This document shows, piece after piece, positions 38,683-51,659 of a stretch of DNA of 64,000 nt. The translations under genes were made by a program, and so were the position numbers. The stretch is from Hydractinia symbiolongicarpus (Eukaryota > Cnidaria > Hydrozoa > Anthoathecata > Hydractiniidae), in assembly GCF_029227915.1 (NCBI RefSeq), contig NC_079884.1:5520001-5584000 (forward strand), written 5' to 3'. Every line of letters starts with the position of its first letter. Within the stretch, counting starts at the first letter, position 1. Below the pieces are notes generated by a model that did no database searches, had not been told where the DNA came from, and saw only the letters and a program-made list of their open reading frames with translations.

Positions 38683-40482
38683 TTTTCGTTTGCCGGCGAT
38701 TAAACCTCTTTCATTAAGCGTCTCATCAAAAATGAAAACATTTTTGAAAACTGCAAGTCTCATGCGTTTTAGTGGTGAAAAGATAATTGAAAAAATCGTT
38801 CGGGAAATGAGTTTACTCCCTGGGTACTTTCTTTGTATACTTTTGACTATACGGGCCGAGTTCAGGATTTACGGGAAGTCGCGGATTTTCGTTTGCCGGC
38901 AATTAAACTTTTTTTATTCAGCGTCTCATCAAAAATGAAAACATTTTTAAAAACTACAAGTCTCATGGGCTTTAGTGGTGAAATAATAATTTAAAAAATC
39001 GTTCGGGAAATGAGTTTACACCCCAGGTACTTTCTTTGTATACTTTTGACTATACGGGCCGAGTCCGGGATTTACGGGAAATCGCAGGTTTTCGTTTGCC
39101 GGCTATTAAACTTCTTTTATTCAGCGTCTCATCAAAAATGAAAACATTTTTGAAAACTACAAGTCTCATGCGTTTTAGTGGTGAAAAAATAAATTAAAAA
39201 ATCGTTCGGGAAATGAGTTTACTCCCTGGGTACTATCTTTGTATACTTTTGACTATACGGGCCAAGCCCGGGATTTACGGGAAATCTCGGGTTTTCGTTT
39301 GCCGGCGATTAAACCTCTTTCATTAAGCGTTTCATCAAAAATGAAAACATTTCTGAAAACTACAAGTCTCATGCGTTTTAGTGGAGAAAATTAATTTAAA
39401 AAATCGTTCGGGAAATGAGTTTACTCCCTGGGTACTTTCTTTGTATACTTTTGACTATACGGGCCGAGTTTGGGATTTACGGGAAGTCGCGGATTTTCGT
39501 TTGCCGGCAATTAAACTTCCTTTATTCAGCGTCTCATCAAAAATGAAAACATTTTTGAAAACTACAAGTCTCATGCGTTTTAGTGGTGAAAAAATAAATT
39601 AAAAAATCGTTCGGGAAATGAGTTTACTCCGTGGGTACTATCTTTGTATACTTTTGACTATACGGGCCAAGCCCGGGATTTACGGGAAATCTCGGGTTTT
39701 CGTTTGCCGGCGATTAAACTTCTTTTATTCAGCGTCTCATGAAAAATGAAAACATTTTTGAAAACTACAAGTCTCATGCGTTTTAGTGGTGAAAAAATAA
39801 ATTAAAAAATCGTTCGGGAAATGAGTTTACTCCCTGGGTACTATCTTTGTATACTTTTGACTATACGGGCCGAGTCCGGGATTTACGGGAAATCGCGGGT
39901 TTTTGTTTGCCGGCGATTAAACAACTTTCATTAAACGTCTCATCAAAAATGAAAACATTTCTGAAAACTACAAGTCTCATGCGTTTTAGTGGAGAAAATT
40001 AATTTAAAAAATCGTTCGGGAAATGAGTTTACTCCCTGGGTACTTTCTTTGTATACTTTTGACTATACGGGCCGAGTTCGGGATTTACGGGAAGTCGCGG
40101 ATTTTCGTTTGCCGGCAATTAAACTTCTTTTATTCAGCGTCTCATCAAAAATGAAAACATTTTTCAAAACTAAAAGTCTCATGGGCTTTAGTGGTGAAAT
40201 AATAATTTAAAAAATCGTTCGGGAAATGAGTTTACAGCCCGGGTACTTTCTTTGTATACTTTTGACTATACGGGCCGAGTCCGGGATTTACGGGAAATCG
40301 CAGGTTTTCGTTTGCCGGCTATTAAACTTCTTTTATTCAGCGTCTCATCAAAAATGAAAACATTTTTGAAAACTACAAGTCTCATGCGTTTTAGTGGTGA
40401 AAAAATAAATTAAAAAATCGTTCGGGAAATGAGTTTACTCCCTGGGTACTATCTTTGTATACTTTTGACTATACGGGCCAAG

Positions 40483-40507
40483 CCCGAGATTTACGGGAAA
40501 TCTCGGG
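40483..40507. repeat. Perfect hairpin, instance 3
   Basis: In the second unit of the nested pair, exactly 1,825 bp from instance 2. Confidence 0.85.
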
Positions 40508-43500
40508 TTTTCGTTTGCCGGCGATTAAACCTCTTTCATTAAGCGTCTCATCAAAAATGAAAACATTTTTGAAAACTGCAAGTCTCATGCGTTTTAGTGG
40601 TGAAAAGATAATTGAAAAAATCGTTCGGGAAATGAGTTTACTCCCTGGGTACTTTCTTTGTATACTTTTGACTATACGGGCCGAGTTCAGGATTTACGGG
40701 AAGTCGCGGATTTTCGTTTGCCGGCAATTAAACTTTTTTTATTCAGCGTCTCATCAAAAATGAAAACATTTTTAAAAACTACAAGTCTCATGGGCTTTAG
40801 TGGTGAAATAATAATTTAAAAAATCGTTCGGGAAATGAGTTTACACCCCAGGTACTTTCTTTGTATACTTTTGACTATACGGGCCGAGTCCGGGATTTAC
40901 GGGAAATCGCAGGTTTTCGTTTGCCGGCTATTAAACTTCTTTTATTCAGCGTCTCATCAAAAATGAAAACATTTTTGAAAACTACAAGTCTCATGCGTTT
41001 TAGTGGTGAAAAAATAAATTAAAAAATCGTTCGGGAAATGAGTTTACTCCCTGGGTACTATCTTTGTATACTTTTGACTATACGGGCCAAGCCCGGGATT
41101 TACGGGAAATCTCGGGTTTTCGTTTGCCGGCGATTAAACCTCTTTCATTAAGCGTTTCATCAAAAATGAAAACATTTCTGAAAACTACAAGTCTCATGCG
41201 TTTTAGTGGTGAAAAAATGACTTAAAAAATCGTTCCGGAAATGAGTTTACTCCCTGGGTACTTTCTTTGTATACTTTTGACTACACGGGCCGAGTCCGGG
41301 ATTTACGGGAAATCGCGGGTTTTTGTTTGCCGGCGATTAAACAACTTTCATTAAACGTCTCATCAAAAATGAAAACATTTCTGAAAACTACAAGTCTCAT
41401 GCGTTTTAGTGGAGAAAATTAATTTAAAAAATCGTTCGGGAAATGAGTTTACTCCCTGGGTACTTTCTTTGTATACTTTTGACTATACGGGCCGAGTTCG
41501 GGATTTACGGGAAGTCGCGGATTTTCGTTTGCCGGCAATTAAACTTCTTTTATTCAGCGTCTCATCAAAAATGAAAACATTTTTAAAAAATACAAGTCTC
41601 ATGGGCTTTAGTGGTGAAATAATAACTTAAAAAATCGTTCGGGAAATGAGTTTACACCCCGGGTACTTTCTTTGTATACTTTTGACTATACGGGCCGAGT
41701 CCGGGATTTACGGGAAATCGCAAGTTTTCGTTTGCCGGCTATTAAACTTCTTTTATTCAGCGTCTCATCAAAAATGAAAACATTTTTGAAAACTACAAGT
41801 CTCATGCGTTTTAGTGGTGAAAAAATAAATTAAAAAATCGTTCGGGAAATGAGTTTACTCCCTGGGTACTATCTTTGTATACTTTTGACTATACGGGCCA
41901 AGCCCGGGATTTACGGGAAATCTCGGGTTTTCGTTTGCCGGCGATTAAACCTCTTTCATTAAGCGTCTCATCAAAAATGAAAACATTTTTGAAAACTACA
42001 AGTCTCATGCGTTTTAGTGGTGAAAAAATAAATTAAAAAATCGTTCGGGAAATGAGTTTACTCCCTGGGTACTATCTTTGTATACTTTTGACTATACGGG
42101 CCAAGCCCGGGATTTACGGGAAATCTCGGGTTTTCGTTTGCCGGCGATTAAACCTCTTTCATTAAGCGTCTCATCAAAAATGAAAACATTTTTGAAAACT
42201 ACAAGTCTCATGCGTTTTAGTGTTGAAAAAATAAATTAAAAAATCGTTCCGCAAATGAGTTTACTCACAGGGTACTTTCTTTGTATACATTCGACTATAC
42301 GGGCCAAGCCCGGGATTTACGGGAAATCGCGGGTTTTCGTTTGCCAGCGATTAAACCTGTTTCATTAAGCGTCTCATCAAAAATGAAAACATTTTTGAAA
42401 ACTGCAAGTCTCATGCGTTTTAGTGGTGAAAAGATAATTGAAAAAATCGTTTCGGAAATGAGTTTACTCACAGGGTACTTTCTTTGTACACATTCGACTA
42501 TACGGGCCAAGCCTGGGATTTACGGGAAATCGCGGGTTTTTGTTTGCCGGCGATTAAACAACTTTCATTAAACGTCTCATCAAAAATAAAAACATTTCTG
42601 AAAACTACAAGTCTCATGCGTTTTAGTGGAGAAAATTAATTTAAAAAATCGTTCGGGAAATGAGTTTACTCCCTGGGTACTTTCTTTGTATACTTTTGAC
42701 TATACGGGCCGAGTTCGGGATTTACGGGAAGTCGCGGATTTTCGTTTGCCGGCAATTAAACTTCTTTTATTCAGCGTCTCATCAAAAATGAAAACATTTT
42801 TAAAAACTACAAGTCTCATGGGCTTTAGTGGTGAAATAATAATTTAAAAAATCGTTCGGGAAATGAGTTTACACCCCGGGTACTTTCTTTGTATACTTTT
42901 GACTATACGGGCCGAGTCCGGGATTTATGGGAAATCGCAGGTTTTCGTTTGCCGGCTATTAAACTTCTTTTATTCAGCGTCTCATCAAAAATGAAAACAT
43001 TTTTGAAAACTACAAGTCTCATGCGTTTTAGTGGTGAAAAGGTAATTGAAAAAATCGTTTCGGAAATGAGTTTACTCACAGGGTACTTTCTTTGTACACA
43101 TTCGACTATACGAGCCAAGCCCGGGATTTACGGGAAATCGCGGGTTTTTGTTTGCCGGCGATTAAACAACTTTCATTAAATGTCTCATCAAAAATGAAAA
43201 CATTTCTGAAAACTACAAGTCTCATGCGTTTTAGTGGAGAAAATTAATTTAAAAAATCGTTCGGGAAATGAGTTTACTCCCTGGGTACTTTCTTTGTATA
43301 CTTTTGACTATACAGGCCGAGTCCCAGATTTACGGGAAGTCGCGGATTTTCGTTTGCCGGCAATTAAACTTCTTTTATTCAGCGTCTCATCAAAAATGAA
43401 AACATTTTTGAAAACTACAAGTCTCATGGGCTTTAGTGGTGAATAATAATTTAAAAAATCGTTCGGGAAATGAGTTTACACCCCGGGTACTTTCTTTGTA

Positions 43501-44738
43501 TACTTTTGACTATACGGGCCGAGTCCGGGATTTACGGGAAATCGCAGGTTTTCGTTTGCCGGCTGTTAAACTTCTTTTATTCAGCGTCTCATCAAAAATG
43601 AAAACATTTTTGAAAACTACAAGTCTCATGCGTTTTAGTGGTGAAAAAATAAATTAAAAAATCGTTCGGGAAATGAGTTTACTCCCTGGGTACTATCTTT
43701 GTATACTTTTGACTATACGGGCCGAGTCCGGGATTTACGGGAAATCGCGAGTTTTTGTTTGCCGGCGATTAAACAACTTTCATTAAACGTCTCATCAAAA
43801 ATGAAAACATTTCTGAAAACTACAAGTCTCATGCGTTTTAGTGGAGAAAATTAATTTAAAAAATCGTTCGGGAAATGAGTTTACTCCCTGGGTACTTTCT
43901 TTGTATACTTTTGATTATACGGGCCGAGTTCGGGATTTACGGGAAGTCGCGGATTTTCGTTTGCCGGCAATTAAACTTCTTTTATTCAGCGTCTCATCAA
44001 AAATGAAAACATTTTTAAAAACTACAAGTCTCATGGGCTTTAGTGGTGAATAATAATTTAAAAAATCGTTCGGGAAATGAGTTTACACCCCGGGTACTAT
44101 CTTTGTATACTTTTGACTATACGGGCCGAGTCCGGGATTTACGGGAAATCGCGGGTTTTTGTTTGCCGGCGATTAAACAACTTTCATTAAACGTCTCATC
44201 AAAAATGAAAACATTTCTGAAAACTACAAGTCTCATGCGTTTTAGTGGAGAAAATTAATTTAAAAAATCGTTCGGGAAATGAGTTTACTCCCTGGGTACT
44301 TTCTTTGTATACTTTTGACTATACGGGCCGAGTTCGGGATTTACGGGAAGTGGCTGATTTTCGTTTGCCGGCAATTAAACTTCTTTTATTCAGCGTCTCA
44401 TCAAAAATGAAAACATTTTTAAAAACTAAAAGTCTCATGGGCTTTAGTGGTGAAATAAAAATTTAAAAAATCGTTCGGGAAATGAGTTTACAGCCCGGGT
44501 ACTTTCTTTGTATACTTTTGACTATACGGGCCGAGTCCGGGATTTACGGGAAATCGCAGGTTTTCGTTTGCCGGCTATTAAACTTCTTTTATTCAGCGTC
44601 TCATCAAAAATGAAAACATTTTTGAAAACTACAAGTCTCATGCGTTTTAGTGGTGAAAAAATAAATTAAAAAATCGTTCGAGAAATGAGTTTACTCCCTG
44701 GGTACTATCTTTGTATACTTTTGACTATACGGGCCAAG

Positions 44739-44763
44739 CCCGAGATTTACGGGAAATCTCGGG
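44739..44763. repeat. Perfect hairpin, instance 4
   Basis: Super-HOR copy 2 counterpart of instance 1, at an offset of 10,949 bp. Confidence 0.85.
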
Positions 44764-47700
44764 TTTTCGTTTGCCGGCGATTAAACCTCTTTCATTAAGC
44801 GTCTCATCAAAAATGAAAACATTTTTGAAAACTGCAAGTCTCATGCGTTTTAGTGGTGAAAAGATAATTGAAAAAATCGTTCGGGAAATGAGTTTACTCC
44901 CTGGGTACTTTCTTTGTATACTTTTGACTATACGGGTCGAGTTCGGGATTTACGGGAAGTCGCGGATTTTCGTTTGCCGGCAATTAAACTTTTTTTATTC
45001 AGCGTCTCATCAAAAATGAAAACATTTTTAAAAACTACAAGTCTCATGGGCTTTAGTGGTGAAATAATAATTTAAAAAATCGTTCGGGAAATGAGTTTAC
45101 ACCCCAGGTACTTTCTTTGTATACTTTTGACTATACGGGCCGAGTCCGGGATTTACGGGAAATCGCAGGTTTTCGTTTGCCGGCTATTAAACTTCTTTTA
45201 TTCAGCGTCTCATCAAAAATGAAAACATTTTTGAAAACTACAAGTCTCATGCGTTTTAGTGGTGAAAAAATAAATTAAAAAATCGTTCGGGAAATGGGTT
45301 TACTCCCTGGGTACTATATTTGTATACTTTTGACTATACGGGCCAAGCCCGGGATTTACGGGAAATCTCGGGTTTTCGTTTGCCGGCGATTAAACCTCTT
45401 TCATTAAGCGTTTCATCAAAAATGAAAACATTTCTGAAAACTACAAGTCTCATGCGTTTTAGTGGTGAAAAAATGACTTAAAAAATCGTTCCGGAAATGA
45501 GTTTACTCCCTGGGTACTTTCTTTGTATACTTTTGACTACACGGGCCGAGTCCGGGATTTACGGGAAATCGCCGGTTTTCGTTTGCCGGCGATTAAACAA
45601 CTTTCATTAAACGTCTCATCAAAAATGAAAACATTTCTGAAAACTACAAGTCTCATGCGTTTTAGTGGAGAAAATTAATTTAAAAAATCGTTCGGGAAAT
45701 GAGTTTACTCCCTGGGTACTTTCTTTGTATACTTTTGACTATACGGGCCGAGTTCGGGATTTACGGGAAGTCGCGGATTTTCGTTTGCCGGCTATTAAAC
45801 TTCTTTTATTCAGCGTCTCATCAAAAATGAAAAAATTTTTGAAAACTACAAGTCTCATGCGTTTTAGTGGTGAAATAATAACTTAAAAAATCGTTCGGGA
45901 AATGAGTTTACACCCCGGGTACTTTCTTTGTATACTTTTGACTATACGGGCCGAGTCCGGGATTTACGGGAAATCGCAGGTTTTCGTTTGCCGGCTATTA
46001 AACTTCTTTTATTCAGCGTCTCATCAAAAATGAAAAAATTTTTGAAAACTACAAGTCTCATGCGTTTTAGTGGTGAAAAAATAAATTAAAAAATCGTTCG
46101 GGAAATGAGTTTACTCCCTGGGTACTATCTTTGTATACTTTTGACTATACGGGCCAAGCCCGGGATTTACGGGAAATCTCGGGTTTTCGTTTGCCGGCGA
46201 TTAAACCTCTTTCATTAAGCGTCTCATCAAAAATGAAAACATTTTTAAAAACTACAAGTCTCATGCGTTTTAGTGGTGAAAAAATAAATTAAAAAATCGT
46301 TCGGGAAATGAGTTTACTCCCTGGGTACTATCTTTGTATACTTTTGACTATACGGGCCAAGCCCGGGATTTACGGGAAATCTCGGGTTTTCGTTTGCCGG
46401 CGATTAAACCTCTTTCATTAAGCGTCTCATCAAAAATGAAAACATTTTTGAAAACTACAAGTCTCATGCGTTTTAGTGTTGAAAAAATAAATTAAAAAAT
46501 CGTTCCGCAAATGAGTTTACTCACAGGGTACTTTCTTTGTATACATTCGACTATACGGGCCAAGCCCGGGATTTACGGGAAATCGCGGGTTTTCGTTTGC
46601 CAGCGATTAAACCTGTTTCATTAAGCGTCTCATCAAAAATGAAAACATTTTTGAAAACTGCAAGTCTCATGCGTTTTAGTGGTGAAAAGATAATTGAAAA
46701 AATCGTTTCGGAAATGAGTTTACTCACAGGGTACTTTCTTTGTACACATTCGACTATACGGGCCAAGCCTGGGATTTACGGGAAATCGCGGGTTTTTGTT
46801 TGCCGGCGATTAAACCACTTTCATTAAACGTCTCATCAAAAATAAAAACATTTCTGAAAACTACAAGTCTCATGCGTTTTAGTGGAGAAAATTAATTTAA
46901 AAAATCGTTCGGGAAATGAGTTTACTCCCTGGGTACTTTCTTTGTATACTTTTGACTATACGGGCCGAGTTCGGGATTTACGGGAAGTCGCGGATTTTCG
47001 TTTGCCGGCAATTAAACTTCTTTTATTCAGCGTCTCATCAAAAATGAAAACATTTTTAAAAACTACAAGTCTCATGGGCTTTAGTGGTGAAATAATAATT
47101 TAAAAAATCGTTCGGGAAATGAGTTTACACCCCGGGTACTTTCTTTGTATACTTTTGACTATACGGGCCGAGTCCGGGATTTATGGGAAATTGCAGGTTT
47201 TCGTTTGCCGGCTATTAAACTTCTTTTATTCAGCGTCTCATCAAAAATGAAAACATTTTTGAAAACTACAAGTCTCATGCGTTTTAGTGGTGAAAAAATA
47301 AATTAAAAAATCGTCCGGGAAATGAGTTTACTCCGTGGGTACTATCTTTGTATACTTTTGACTATACGGGCCAAGCCCGGGATTTTCGGGAAATCTCGGG
47401 TTTTCGTTTGCCGGCGATTAAACCTCTTTCATTAAGCGTCTCATCAAAAATGAAAACATTTTTGAAAACTACAAGTCTCATGCGTTTTAGTGTTGAAAAA
47501 ATAAATTAAAAAATCGTTCTGGAAATGAGTTTACTCACAGGGTACTTTCTTTGTATACATTCGACTATACGGGCCAAGCCCGGGATTTACGGGAAATCGC
47601 GGGTTTTCGTTTGCCGGCAATTAAACTTCTTTTATTCAGCGTCTCATCAAAAATGAAAACATTTTTAAAAAATACAAGTCTCATGGGCTTTAGTGGTGAA

Positions 47701-49809
47701 ATAATAACTTAAAAAATCGTTCGGGAAATGAGTTTACACCCCGGGTACTTTCTTTGTATACTTTTGACTATACGGGCCGAGTCCGGGATTTACGGGAAAT
47801 CGCAGGTTTTCGTTTGCCGGCTATTAAACTTCTTTTATTCAGCGTCTCATCAAAAATGAAAACATTTTTGAAAACTACAAGTCTCATGCGTTTTAGTGGT
47901 GAAAAAATAAATTAAAAAATCGTTCGGGAAATGAGTTTACTCCCTGGGTACTATCTTTGTATACTTTTGACTATACGGGCCAAGCCCGGGATTTACGGGA
48001 AATCTCGGGTTTTCGTTTGCCGGCGATTAAACCTCTTTCATTAAGCGTCTCATCAAAAATGAAAACATTTTTGAAAACTACAAGTCTCATGCGTTTTAGT
48101 GGTGAAAAAATAAATTAAAAAATCGTTCGGGAAATGAGTTTACTCCCTGGGTACTATCTTTGTATACTTTTGACTATACGGGCCAAGCCCGGGATTTACG
48201 GGAAATCTCGGGTTTTCGTTTGCCGGCGATTAAACCTCTTTCATTAAGCGTCTCATCAAAAATGAAAACATTTTTGAAAACTACAAGTCTCATGCGTTTT
48301 AGTGTTGAAAAAATAAATTAAAAAATCGTTCCGCAAATGAGTTTACTCACAGGGTACTTTCTTTGTATACATTCGACTATACGGGCCAAGCCCGGGATTT
48401 ACGGCAAATCGCGGGTTTTCGTTTGCCAGCGATTAAACCTGTTTCATTAAGCGTCTCATCAAAAATGAAAACATTTTTGAAAACTGCAAGTCTCATGCGT
48501 TTTAGTGGTGAAAAGATAATTGAAAAAATCGTTTCGGAAATGAGTTTACTCACAGGGTACTTTCTTTGTACACATTCGACTATACGGGCCAAGCCTGGGA
48601 TTTACGGAAAATCGCGGGTTTTTGTTTGCCGGCGATTAAACAACTTTCATTAAACGTCTCATCAAAAATAAAAACATTTCTGAAAACTACAAGTCTCATG
48701 CGTTTTAGTGGAGAAAATTAATTTAAAAAATCGTTCGGGAAATGAGTTTACTCCCTGGGTACTTTCTTTGTATACTTTTGACTATACGGGCCGAGTTCGG
48801 GATTTACGGGAAGTCGCGGATTTTCGTTTGCCGGCAATTAAACTTCCTTTATTCAGCGTCTCATCAAAAATGAAAACATTTTTGAAAACTACAAGTCTCA
48901 TGCGTTTTAGTGGTGAAAAAATAAATTAAAAAATCGTTCGGGAAATGAGTTTACTCCGTGGGTACTATCTTTGTATACTTTTGACTATACGGGCCAAGCC
49001 CGGGATTTACGGGAAATCTCGGGTTTTCGTTTGCCGGCGATTAAACTTCTTTTATTCAGCGTCTCATGAAAAATGAAAACATTTTTGAAAACTACAAGTC
49101 TCATGCGTTTTAGTGGTGAAAAAATAAATTAAAAAATCGTTCGGGAAATGAGTTTACTCCCTGGGTACTATCTTTGTATACTTTTGACTATACGGGCCGA
49201 GTCCGGGATTTACGGGAAATCGCGGGTTTTTGTTTGCCGGCGATTAAACAACTTTCATTAAACGTCTCATCAAAAATGAAAACATTTCTGAAAACTACAA
49301 GTCTCATGCGTTTTAGTGGAGAAAATTAATTTAAAAAATCGTTCGGGAAATGAGTTTACTCCCTGGGTACTTTCTTTGTATACTTTTGACTATACGGGCC
49401 GAGTTCGGGATTTACGGGAAGTCGCGGATTTTCGTTTGCCGGCAATTAAACTTCTTTTATTCAGCGTCTCATCAAAAATGAAAACATTTTTCAAAACTAA
49501 AAGTCTCATGGGCTTTAGTGGTGAAATAATAATTTAAAAAATCGTTCGGGAAATGAGTTTACAGCCCGGGTACTTTCTTTGTATACTTTTGACTATACGG
49601 GCCGAGTCCGGGATTTACGGGAAATCGCAGATTTTCGTTTGCCGGCTATTAAACTTCTTTTATTCAGCGTCTCATCAAAAATGAAAACATTTTTGAAAAC
49701 TACAAGTCTCATGCGTTTTAGTGGTGAAAAAATAAATTAAAAAATCGTTCGGGAAATGAGTTTACTCCCTGGGTACTATCTTTGTATACTTTTGACTATA
49801 CGGGCCAAG

Positions 49810-49834
49810 CCCGAGATTTACGGGAAATCTCGGG
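49810..49834. repeat. Perfect hairpin, instance 5
   Basis: Super-HOR copy 2 counterpart of instance 2, at an offset of 11,152 bp. Confidence 0.85.
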
Positions 49835-51634
49835 TTTTCGTTTGCCGGCGATTAAACCTCTTTCATTAAGCGTCTCATCAAAAATGAAAACATTTTTGAA
49901 AACTGCAAGTCTCATGCGTTTTAGTGGTGAAAAGATAATTGAAAAAATCGTTCGGGAAATGAGTTTACTCCCTGGGTACTTTCTTTGTATACTTTTGACT
50001 ATACGGGCCGAGTTCAGGATTTACGGGAAGTCGCGGATTTTCGTTTGCCGGCAATTAAACTTTTTTTATTCAGCGTCTCATCAAAAATGAAAACATTTTT
50101 AAAAACTACAAGTCTCATGGGCTTTAGTGGTGAAATAATAATTTAAAAAATCGTTCGGGAAATGAGTTTACACCCCAGGTACTTTCTTTGTATACTTTTG
50201 ACTATACGGGCCGAGTCCGGGATTTACGGGAAATCGCAGGTTTTCGTTTGCCGGCTATTAAACTTCTTTTATTCAGCGTCTCATCAAAAATGAAAACATT
50301 TTTGAAAACTACAAGTCTCATGCGTTTTAGTGGTGAAAAAATCAATTAAAAAATCGTTCGGGAAATGAGTTTACTCCCTGGGTACTATCTTTGTATACTT
50401 TTGACTATACGGGCCAAGCCCGGGATTTACGGGAAATCTCGGGTTTTCGTTTGCCGGCGATTAAACCTCTTTCATTAAGCGTTTCATCAAAAATGAAAAC
50501 ATTTCTGAAAACTACAAGTCTCATGCGTTTTAGTGGAGAAAATTAATTTAAAAAATCGTTCGGGAAATGAGTTTACTCCCTGGGTACTTTCTTTGTATAC
50601 TTTTGACTATACGGGCCGAGTTTGGGATTTACGGGAAGTCGCGGATTTTCGTTTGCCGGCAATTAAACTTCCTTTATTCAGCGTCTCATCAAAAATGAAA
50701 ACATTTTTGAAAACTACAAGTCTCATGCGTTTTAGTGGTGAAAAAATAAATTAAAAAATCGTTCGGGAAATGAGTTTACTCCGTGGGTACTATCTTTGTA
50801 TACTTTTGACTATACGGGCCAAGCCCGGGATTTACGGGAAATCTCGGGTTTTCGTTTGCCGGCGATTAAACTTCTTTTATTCAGCGTCTCATGAAAAATG
50901 AAAACATTTTTGAAAACTACAAGTCTCATGCGTTTTAGTGGTGAAAAAATAAATTAAAAAATCGTTCGGGAAATGAGTTTACTCCCTGGGTACTATCTTT
51001 GTATACTTTTGACTATACGGGCCGAGTCCGGGATTTACGGGAAATCGCGGGTTTTTGTTTGCCGGCGATTAAACAACTTTCATTAAACGTCTCATCAAAA
51101 ATGAAAACATTTCTGAAAACTACAAGTCTCATGCGTTTTAGTGGAGAAAATTAATTTAAAAAATCGTTCGGGAAATGAGTTTACTCCCTGGGTACTTTCT
51201 TTGTATACTTTTGACTATACGGGCCGAGTTCGGGATTTACGGGAAGTCGCGGATTTTCGTTTGCCGGCAATTAAACTTCTTTTATTCAGCGTCTCATCAA
51301 AAATGAAAACATTTTTCAAAACTAAAAGTCTCATGGGCTTTAGTGGTGAAATAATAATTTAAAAAATCGTTCGGGAAATGAGTTTACAGCCCGGGTACTT
51401 TCTTTGTATACTTTTGACTATACGGGCCGAGTCCGGGATTTACGGGAAATCGCAGGTTTTCGTTTGCCGGCTATTAAACTTCTTTTATTCAGCGTCTCAT
51501 CAAAAATGAAAACATTTTTGAAAACTACAAGTCTCATGCGTTTTAGTGGTGAAAAAATAAATTAAAAAATCGTTCGGGAAATGAGTTTACTCCCTGGGTA
51601 CTATCTTTGTATACTTTTGACTATACGGGCCAAG

Positions 51635-51659
51635 CCCGAGATTTACGGGAAATCTCGGG
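51635..51659. repeat. Perfect hairpin, instance 6
   Basis: Super-HOR copy 2 counterpart of instance 3, at an offset of 11,152 bp. Confidence 0.85.

Larger units (their letters stand above)
37522..41207 (+). repeat. Nested 9-monomer tandem duplication (1,825 bp x 2) in copy 1
   Basis: About 37522-39346 and 39347-41207 match at 1,825 bp. Shared marks are TTCCTTTATTCAGCG in P monomers, the CTCCGTGGGTAC head, CTCATGAAAAATG, TTTTTCAAAACTAAAAG, the CAGCCCGGGTAC head and a perfect hairpin. The copies differ, for example GCAGATTTTCG near 38475 versus GCAGGTTTTCG near 40300, and GAGTTCGGG versus GAGTTTGGG. The whole pair is repeated 11,152 bp downstream, so it predates the super-HOR amplification. 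Confidence 0.9.
32070..43018 (+). repeat. Super-HOR copy 1 (10,949 bp, 54 monomers)
   Basis: Aligns with copy 2 at an offset of 10,949 bp from about 32070 to 35560 and at 11,152 bp from there on. The offset changes because this copy lacks one monomer (see 35557-35758). Over the first ~3.4 kb I can pick out only a few differences from copy 2, such as CGGGCCGAGTCCCAG versus CAGGCCGAGTCCCAG, and GGGCCGAGTTCGGG versus GGGTCGAGTTCGGG. Left edge: homology starts in the tail of a T monomer just before GAAAAGGTAATTG. Confidence 0.9.
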